The position numbers and the translations under genes were made by a program. From NCBI GenBank assembly GCA_019090405.1, contig JAHRVZ010000306.1:1-19953 (forward strand): 19,953 nucleotides of DNA, read 5' to 3'. Source of the DNA: Paracoccaceae bacterium (GTDB lineage: Bacteria > Pseudomonadota > Alphaproteobacteria > Rhodobacterales > Rhodobacteraceae). This document shows positions 15,116 through 19,953 of the stretch, one piece after another; the first letter of the stretch is position 1; the number at the start of each line of letters is the position of its first letter. The notes under the pieces were generated by a model, which was not told where the DNA came from, searched no databases, and saw nothing but the letters and a program-made list of their open reading frames with translations.

Positions 15116-16435
15116 CTATTTCTGCAAGGGCGACCAAGCTGGATCTGATGCCCCTTCGGGCGTGCGGACCGGACGCAGGTTTCGCCCTGTGATATCCACC
15201 GAATAAAGCGACGCCCGGCCTTTGGCACCCTGCGTTTCTCGGGTGAACATAATGACCCGACCGTTAGGCGCCCAGGTCGGCCCTTCATCCAGAAAGGACG
15301 CCGTCAACAGGCGCTCTTCGCTGCCATCTACCCGCATGACCCCAATATGGAAACGGCCTTTGCTTTGCTTGGTAAATGCAATCAGGTCTCCGCGTGGTGA
15401 CCAGACCGGCGTGCCATAGCGGCCCTGCCCGAAACTGATACGCCGGGCCTCGCCGCCGCTGGCGCTCATGATATATAGCTGTTGCGTGCCTGAGCGATCA
15501 CTTTCAAACACAATCTGTTTGCCGTCCGGCGAATAGCTGGGGGCAGTATCAATTGATGTTGCATTGGTCAGGCGTTTACTTTTGCCATTATTGATGTCGA
15601 GCGTATAAATATCGGTGGTTCCGCCTTTATACAGCGAATACACGACGGTACGCCCATCCGGTGCAAAGCGAGGGGCAAAACTCATCGTGCCATCCTGTTC
15701 TTCAAGCACGCGGCGCTCGACCTTACCAACATCAAGGACATAAATTCGCGGAAATCCGGTTTCGTAAGACGTATATAGAACTCTGTCACCGGTTGGCGAA
15801 AAGCGTGGTGCCAGAACGATCGCCGCGCTGTCGGTCAGGTATTGGACGTTGGCCCCATCATAATCCATGATTGCCAACCGTTTGTGACGGTCATTCTTGG
15901 GACCGGTTTCCGAGACAAAGACAACCCGACTGTCAAAATAGCTACCTTCACCCGTGATCCGGCTATAGACCACATCAGCCACTTTATGCGCCATTCGACG
16001 CCAGCCGTCGGGCGCTCCGACAAATTGCAAACCTGTGCCTAGCTCGTCACCCGAGAACACATCGTAAATGCGGAATTGTACGGTCAAACGGCTGCCCGAC
16101 ACTTTGACCGAACCAGTGATCAGCGCCTGTGCATTGATCGCCTTCCAATCCGCATATTGTACGGGGGCCGAGAAATCCGTCACCTTGCTGATATAGGCGC
16201 TGGCCGGAACCTCGCGGAACAATCCGGTTCCTGACAGGTCCGACGCCACCAGCCGCGACAATTGTGCCGAAATTTCGCTGGCTGATGCTCCGTCGGGTAC
16301 GAAATCCGGGACTGCAAAGGGCAATGGTTCAATCACCCCTTCGGTAATTTCGATCCGTAAGGGACCAGATTGTGCCATTGCCTGCGCTGACATCAGCACC
16401 AGCCCCGCCAGAATACCTACCAATACTTTCATCAT
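15116..16435 (-). CDS. tolB: Tol-Pal system beta-propeller protein TolB
   Basis: 439-residue periplasmic protein that cycles between Pal and the TolA side of the complex. The signal peptide is residues 1-21 (AMA-Q cleavage). An N-terminal alpha/beta domain (about 25-175) includes ALITGSVKVSGSRLTVQFRIYD. A six-bladed WD40-like propeller follows, seen as repeats ending in FAPDGRTVVY, YSPDGKQIVFESDRSGTQQL, WSPRGDLIAFTK and WAPNGRVIMFTRE. The ATG overlaps the tolA stop by 4 nt (ATGA), giving tight translational coupling. Length and domain content match the family. No defects are seen. Confidence 0.97.
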   Translation of the reverse strand: MMKVLVGILAGLVLMSAQAMAQSGPLRIEITEGVIEPLPFAVPDFVPDGASASEISAQLSRLVASDLSGTGLFREVPASAYISKVTDFSAPVQYADWKAINAQALITGSVKVSGSRLTVQFRIYDVFSGDELGTGLQFVGAPDGWRRMAHKVADVVYSRITGEGSYFDSRVVFVSETGPKNDRHKRLAIMDYDGANVQYLTDSAAIVLAPRFSPTGDRVLYTSYETGFPRIYVLDVGKVERRVLEEQDGTMSFAPRFAPDGRTVVYSLYKGGTTDIYTLDINNGKSKRLTNATSIDTAPSYSPDGKQIVFESDRSGTQQLYIMSASGGEARRISFGQGRYGTPVWSPRGDLIAFTKQSKGRFHIGVMRVDGSEERLLTASFLDEGPTWAPNGRVIMFTRETQGAKGRASLYSVDITGRNLRPVRTPEGASDPAWSPLQK

Positions 16436-17535
16436 TTGATCCGCATCCTTTCGGGATTGAATGTCATTTCAATATCACGCCAGTGATCATATTTCTCGGT
16501 CGGAAGGTCAAAACCCGAAGCGCCACAACGAATTACCGCCCGTCTCGCTGCGCTAAACGCCTGTTGCGCCGCCCCGTCACTGCCACCAGAACTGGATAAC
16601 ATCCGAATGGTCGATGTTTCCGGCTTGCCATCAGGGGTCATTGAAACCGCGACAACCACTGTTGTCCCCAATGCTTCCGTCGACAAGGAACCAACATTCC
16701 AGCAACGCGACACCGAGACCCGCAGAGCGTCCTTTTCCCCTTGTGACAAAGGCGGACCGGCTGGCGCAGCTCTGGGTGTCTCTGCCGTTTCCATCGCTTC
16801 GCTCAAGGCATCGTTTATCGAAGCATTAACACTTGTATCCGGTTCTGACTGAGAATCAGGGGTAGGCGTGGCGACTGGCGGTGCCGCCGGACGTGCCGGA
16901 GGGCGAACCGACCGGGACGGTGCAAGGGTGCTGGTTTCGTCCGCTTCGGTCACAATTCTGTCATTGGCTTCTTCGGGTGCCGTCGCTTCCTGGACGTCCT
17001 GCGGTGTTTCGGCCCCTTTGTCGGGCGAAACCTCGGGGTTGGTTACATCGTCCGGCCGCACATCCGGCGGCGCTGGTGCCACAGGCGTCGGGGCAACACG
17101 GTCAACCGGGCGAACAGCCGGGTTTGGCGTTTCGGTCGGATTGATTTCGGAAATTTCAGGCTCGGGTGGCTGCAATACCGGGGTTGCATCCGTGATGTCC
17201 GGATCAGGCGTTGGTAGCGTTGGCACCGCGTTGGGTGCGGCATCGGTTTCGGGCTGGCTGGTTTCGCTTGGCTGAACCTGATCGGGTTCGACATCGGTTT
17301 CTGTCTGCACATCCGGTGTATCCAGCGGTATTTCCGGCACCGGCAATGCGGCAGGCTGGGCCGCTGTTGCAGGCGGCTGTTGTGCTGCCAGAAACGCATC
17401 AAAATCCTGAGCCGAGATCACCGACACCTCACGCGCCTCGAACGGATCGGGGTGCGCGCTGAACACACCACCAAAGACCATCCAGCCGATCAGGCCGACA
17501 TGGGCAAAGCCCGATATTTTGGTACCGGTCTGCAA
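16432..17535 (-). CDS. tolA: TolA-type energy transducer
   Basis: 367 residues. A single membrane helix at about 8-28 anchors the protein to TolQR. A long Pro/Glu/Asp/Thr-rich segment (about 52-262) spans the periplasm, and a C-terminal TolA/TonB-like domain (about 265-367) carries two cysteines (C278 in SRCWN, C337 in IRCG) that may form a disulfide. TolA passes proton-motive-force-driven movement from TolQR to TolB-Pal. The start is TTG with GAGG upstream. It must be near here because the tolR stop lies in the same frame four codons upstream and the next Met is inside the membrane helix. Unlike E. coli TolA, the middle domain is proline-rich and not an Ala/Lys helix. Annotation pipelines may call it only a TonB-family protein. 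Confidence 0.9.
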   Translation of the reverse strand: MQTGTKISGFAHVGLIGWMVFGGVFSAHPDPFEAREVSVISAQDFDAFLAAQQPPATAAQPAALPVPEIPLDTPDVQTETDVEPDQVQPSETSQPETDAAPNAVPTLPTPDPDITDATPVLQPPEPEISEINPTETPNPAVRPVDRVAPTPVAPAPPDVRPDDVTNPEVSPDKGAETPQDVQEATAPEEANDRIVTEADETSTLAPSRSVRPPARPAAPPVATPTPDSQSEPDTSVNASINDALSEAMETAETPRAAPAGPPLSQGEKDALRVSVSRCWNVGSLSTEALGTTVVVAVSMTPDGKPETSTIRMLSSSGGSDGAAQQAFSAARRAVIRCGASGFDLPTEKYDHWRDIEMTFNPERMRIK

Positions 17536-17544
17536 ACCGTTGCC

Positions 17545-18018
17545 TCACCCTTCCGGATCGTCCAGCGACGGGCCGCCAGTGTCGGTTACGAGACCAACAT
17601 TGGAAAACCCTCCGGCGTTCAACGCTCCTAGAATTTGCATCACTTCTGAATATGGTACCGAGCCATCTGCCCGCAGGAATACCCGGTCAGATTCGCGTTC
17701 GGCCGCGATGGCGCGCAGTTTGGGCACCAATTGATCGCGCGGTGTTTCGGTGGTTTGTATCTGAACCGACCCCTGGGCCGTTACCGTCACGGTCAACGGT
17801 TCCTCATTATCACCGGGCAGCGCGTTGGCAGCCGATTTCGGCAGTTCGACCTCAACCCCGACGGTCAGCAAAGGGGCGGCGACCATAAAAATGATCAGCA
17901 ACACCAGCATCACATCAACAAACGGTGTCACATTGATTTCGGACATCGGGCGCGAACGGTTCCGCCCACGCCTGCGGCGTCGTCCACCGCCTTGTCCCTG
18001 TTGCATTGCTGCACCCAT
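17545..18018 (-). CDS. tolR: TolR, proton-channel subunit of Tol-Pal
   Basis: 157-residue ExbD/TolR-family protein. A basic, glycine-rich N-terminus (GGGRRRRRGRNRSRP) faces the cytoplasm. The single membrane helix (about 32-51) carries the proton-conducting aspartate D35 in the conserved INVTPFVDVMLVLLIIFMV segment. The periplasmic domain (about 60-150) ends with ADGSVPYSEVMQILGALNAGGF and VGLVTD, both family hallmarks. It starts 3 nt after the tolQ stop. tolA begins 9 nt after its stop and in the same reading frame. Confident call; TolQ and TolR form the stator that powers TolA. Confidence 0.96.
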   Translation of the reverse strand: MGAAMQQGQGGGRRRRRGRNRSRPMSEINVTPFVDVMLVLLIIFMVAAPLLTVGVEVELPKSAANALPGDNEEPLTVTVTAQGSVQIQTTETPRDQLVPKLRAIAAERESDRVFLRADGSVPYSEVMQILGALNAGGFSNVGLVTDTGGPSLDDPEG

Positions 18019-18021
18019 GAC

Positions 18022-18717
18022 CTAGCTGTCCAATTGACGCGACAGAATTGTCGCAAATTCGTCAGCAAAGGATTCATATCCGGCCACGATCCGATCACTG
18101 TCCGAACTTAGTTTGTTATAGAAAATCACCGCCGGAATCGCCGCAAGCAGGCCCAAAGCCGTCGCCATCAAGGCCTCGGCAATGCCCGGCGCCACAACCG
18201 CTAGATTGGTATTTTGCTGCTCGGCGATTTCGACAAAGGCATTCATGATACCCCAGACCGTGCCAAACAGCCCAACAAACGGAGCCGTTGATCCAATCGT
18301 TGCCAAAACCGGCAGACCTTTTTGCAGCTGTTCGGATTCTTTGTTGATCGCCACATCCATCGACCGGTCAATGCGAGCCTGCGCACCCGCAATCAACCCA
18401 CCGTCGTTGCGATGCGAGCGGCGCCATTCGGTCATGCCCGCGGCAAATATCTTTTGCGACCTGCCAGAGGGCTGTGCGCCAATGGTGTCAAACAACGCGT
18501 CCAACGGTTCACCCGACCAGAACATCTCGTCGAATTTGGCGGCCTCGCTGCGCGCCGACCGATAGCTGATATGCCTTTGAATGATGATCGACCAAGACCA
18601 GAAGGATGCTGCAATCAGCAACACGACTACCAGTTTTACGGTCAAAGTTGCGCGCGCAAAAAGGCCCCACAACGAGAAATCAATCCCCTGCGCCAGCGCA
18701 AGTGTTTCTGCTTCCAT
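18022..18717 (-). CDS. tolQ: TolQ, proton-channel subunit of Tol-Pal
   Basis: 231 residues from the ATG at 18717. The frame stays open to a TTG at 18789, but the shorter start is chosen because AGCAGG precedes it, MEAETLALAQGIDFSLWGLF is the usual N-terminus, and the predicted promoter (18769-18796) would overlap the longer form. ExbB/TolQ-family inner-membrane protein with helices at about 26-47, 134-160 and 176-200. The conserved segment between helices 2 and 3 has GSTAPFVGLFGTVWGIMNAF, and helix 3 has IAEALMATALGLLAAIPAV. With TolR it forms the proton-driven motor. First gene of the tol-pal operon. Confidence 0.95.
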   Translation of the reverse strand: MEAETLALAQGIDFSLWGLFARATLTVKLVVVLLIAASFWSWSIIIQRHISYRSARSEAAKFDEMFWSGEPLDALFDTIGAQPSGRSQKIFAAGMTEWRRSHRNDGGLIAGAQARIDRSMDVAINKESEQLQKGLPVLATIGSTAPFVGLFGTVWGIMNAFVEIAEQQNTNLAVVAPGIAEALMATALGLLAAIPAVIFYNKLSSDSDRIVAGYESFADEFATILSRQLDS

Positions 18718-18768
18718 TAGCCTGCTCTTTGTTAGCGACTGTATTTGTTCAGCCTTCTTGATCGCAGT

Positions 18769-18796
18769 ATTATCGCACAACCCATGCAATTGCCAA
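18769..18796 (-). promoter_or_regulatory. Sigma70-type promoter for tolQRAB-pal
   Basis: On the minus strand TTGGCA (18796-18791), a 16-nt spacer and GATAAT (18774-18769) each match the sigma70 consensus at 5 of 6 positions. A TGC just before the -10 gives an extended -10. The element lies in the ybgC-tolQ gap. Transcription would start near 18762, about 45 nt before the tolQ ATG. Confidence 0.6.
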
Positions 18797-18820
18797 CAAA
18801 ACCGCGAGCGTTTGGCCCGA

Positions 18821-19207
18821 TTATTCCAACAATGCGCGAATCTCCGCTGGCAGACGCACCGGTTTACCTGCCGCTGTCATACAAACGGCGGTTACAGTCG
18901 CTGTAAATATCACTGTATCTTCGCGTTTGATAATCTGGTTCATCACCAACCGAACGCGGCTCAGGCTTTGAATTGTTGTCTCGATGGTCAGTTCATCCTC
19001 GAACCGGGCCGAAGCCAGATAATCCGCTTCGATCCGGCGCACGACCCAAACGATCCCCGCGTCTTTCATCGCATTCTGGTCGTTGCCCAGACTACGCACC
19101 CATTCGCTACGGGCGCGTTCGATGAATTTCAGATAATTGGCGTGATAGACGATACCACCCATGTCAGTGTCTTCGTAATACACCCGCAGCGCAAAATGAT
19201 GGGTCAT
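18821..19207 (-). CDS. ybgC: YbgC-type acyl-CoA thioesterase of the Tol-Pal cluster
   Basis: 128-residue hot-dog-fold thioesterase. The family motif YYEDTDMGGIVYHANYLKF is at residues 10-28, with D15 the expected catalytic aspartate and H22 close by. YbgC hydrolyses short or long acyl-CoA thioesters in the cytoplasm and has been linked to phospholipid metabolism; its link to Tol-Pal is mostly genetic linkage. The ATG overlaps the stop of the upstream unknown gene by 4 nt. A 103-nt gap with a promoter separates it from tolQ, so it may belong more to the ruvB-side transcript than to the tol operon. Length is normal. Confidence 0.95.
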   Translation of the reverse strand: MTHHFALRVYYEDTDMGGIVYHANYLKFIERARSEWVRSLGNDQNAMKDAGIVWVVRRIEADYLASARFEDELTIETTIQSLSRVRLVMNQIIKREDTVIFTATVTAVCMTAAGKPVRLPAEIRALLE

Positions 19208-19827
19208 TGGTCTGGCTCCAAGCGGGCAAATATCCGCAAAGCAAGCGAGGCATCATTGCCCGACGCCGGCAAAAGCGGATCATAGGCCGCGCGGATCACA
19301 CCGGCAATATCGGGGCGCAGCACAGTGGTCTTATCCGCCATCGCCAAAGGCGAGCGCGTCTGAAACGCCACGTCTGACCAAAGCAGAATGGTCTGGACCA
19401 CCTGCCCCAATGCAATGACTTCGACCGGCATGTCCGACAGTTCTGCGTCCATGCGCAGAAACACAAAGGCCGCGCGGATTGCGCCGTTTTTGTCAAATCG
19501 AAAACCACGGTATTGATTGGCGCCCTGCTCTTGCAGCCGCGCCACCAAAGGCGTCAGCCCCGGCACCAGTTCATCCAGCTTTGGCACATGGTTCAGCTCA
19601 TCCCAGTCGCGGAAAAAGAACACCATGCAGTTGCTGCCCAACTCGGCGTCGGTTTCAGCCATTTCGTGACCTGCCAGCGCCACGACGGCCTCGAACGCGC
19701 CCTTGACGACGGACAGGGTTGCCTCATCGACGCCAAAGATCACCGGCGAAATTGGTCTTCCCCAACGCGCAAACGTGAATTGCCCGTCTTTGCGGGTAAA
19801 AAGCGACTCTACATCCTGGGGTGTCAC
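19204..19827 (-). CDS. Protein of unknown function between ruvB and ybgC
   Basis: 207 residues, soluble, with no signal peptide or membrane segment. I do not recognise a named domain. Notable stretches are FARWGRPISPVIFGVDE (about 20-36), GSNCMVFFFRDWDEL (about 64-78) with a lone cysteine, NQYRGFRFDKNGAIRAAFVFLRMD and ALGQVVQTILLWSD, suggesting a mixed alpha/beta fold. The start is GTG with AGGAC 7 nt upstream. It begins 28 nt after ruvB and overlaps ybgC by 4 nt, so all three are probably cotranscribed. I recall similar uncharacterised proteins at this locus in other Rhodobacteraceae, but I cannot confirm that here. A coding call is secure; the function is unknown. Confidence 0.85.
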   Translation of the reverse strand: MTPQDVESLFTRKDGQFTFARWGRPISPVIFGVDEATLSVVKGAFEAVVALAGHEMAETDAELGSNCMVFFFRDWDELNHVPKLDELVPGLTPLVARLQEQGANQYRGFRFDKNGAIRAAFVFLRMDAELSDMPVEVIALGQVVQTILLWSDVAFQTRSPLAMADKTTVLRPDIAGVIRAAYDPLLPASGNDASLALRIFARLEPDQ

Positions 19828-19855
19828 AGCCTGTCCTTTTCTACAGTTTGCGAAT

Positions 19856-19953
19856 TCAGTCGAAAAGATCGCTGCCGCCTTTTGGTGCAGCCATCCCCAA
19901 ATGCGCCCATGCCTTATGCGCCAACATTCGTCCGCGTGGTGTGCGCTGGATCA
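19856..19953 (-). CDS. ruvB: Holliday junction helicase RuvB, C-terminal end only
   Basis: Only the last 32 codons are inside the window, ending in TGA at 19858-19856. They read IQRTPRGRMLAHKAWAHLG, then MAAPKGGSDLFD. The segment QRTPRGR is the strongly conserved end of the RuvB winged-helix DNA-binding domain, and the rest is the usual alphaproteobacterial tail. RuvB is the hexameric AAA+ motor that drives Holliday junction branch migration with RuvA. Placing ruvB upstream of ybgC and tol-pal is the standard alphaproteobacterial order. The rest of the gene lies beyond the right edge. Confidence 0.93.
   Translation of the reverse strand, partial: IQRTPRGRMLAHKAWAHLGMAAPKGGSDLFD

Noticed and set aside
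18581..19285. Plus-strand open frame of 234 codons spanning tolQ, ybgC and the unknown gene
   Set aside because: It crosses three well-supported minus-strand genes and their promoter, and has no recognisable product.

Overview
This window looks like chromosomal DNA from a Roseobacter-group member of the Rhodobacteraceae (Alphaproteobacteria). The reasons are moderate G+C by eye, the alphaproteobacterial order ruvB - unknown gene - ybgC - tolQRAB - pal - cpoB - tilS - ftsH, a Tad-pilus cluster end containing an AAA+ ATPase, the ligase-associated helicase/PdeM pair, and protein sequences typical of marine rhodobacters. The genus cannot be fixed from the sequence alone. I see no rRNA, tRNA, CRISPR array, insertion sequence or prophage gene, and no clear horizontally acquired island.

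Plus-strand left part (1-5977). First comes the end of a Tad (tight adherence) pilus cluster: a TPR protein cut by the window edge, an A24 prepilin peptidase (cpaA/tadV type) and a MoxR-like AAA+ ATPase. After the ATPase is a short gene-free stretch. It seems to hold a frame-disrupted remnant whose residues resemble the C-terminus of an outer-membrane beta-barrel, followed by a small GC hairpin with a T-tract. Next is a DNA-repair pair: the ligase-associated DEXH-box helicase and the metallophosphoesterase PdeM.

Minus-strand right part (5974-19953). Everything here is transcribed right to left. From the right edge there is the 3' end of ruvB, a conserved-looking protein of unknown function and the acyl-CoA thioesterase ybgC. 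A good sigma70-type promoter follows, then the Tol-Pal envelope operon tolQ-tolR-tolA-tolB-pal-cpoB, which runs on into tilS (tRNA-Ile lysidine synthetase) by a 10-nt overlap. ftsH has its own upstream region, with a match to the alphaproteobacterial heat-shock promoter pattern, and a hairpin after its stop. Then come a MOSC-domain protein, the one-carbon genes fhs and folD, and a membrane-anchored LytTR-domain regulator that meets pdeM tail to tail with a 4-bp overlap.

How the genes work together. TolQRAB, Pal and CpoB form the trans-envelope machine that ties the outer membrane to the division site. Fhs and FolD interconvert formate, 10-formyl-THF and 5,10-methylene-THF. FtsH handles membrane and cytosolic protein quality control. 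Most of the window is ordinary core genome. The points deserving a second look are the disrupted remnant after the Tad ATPase, the promoter calls for tolQ and ftsH, the repeat-rich leader of fhs, the orphan membrane LytTR regulator and the unknown gene between ruvB and ybgC. I found no convincing new multi-gene system.
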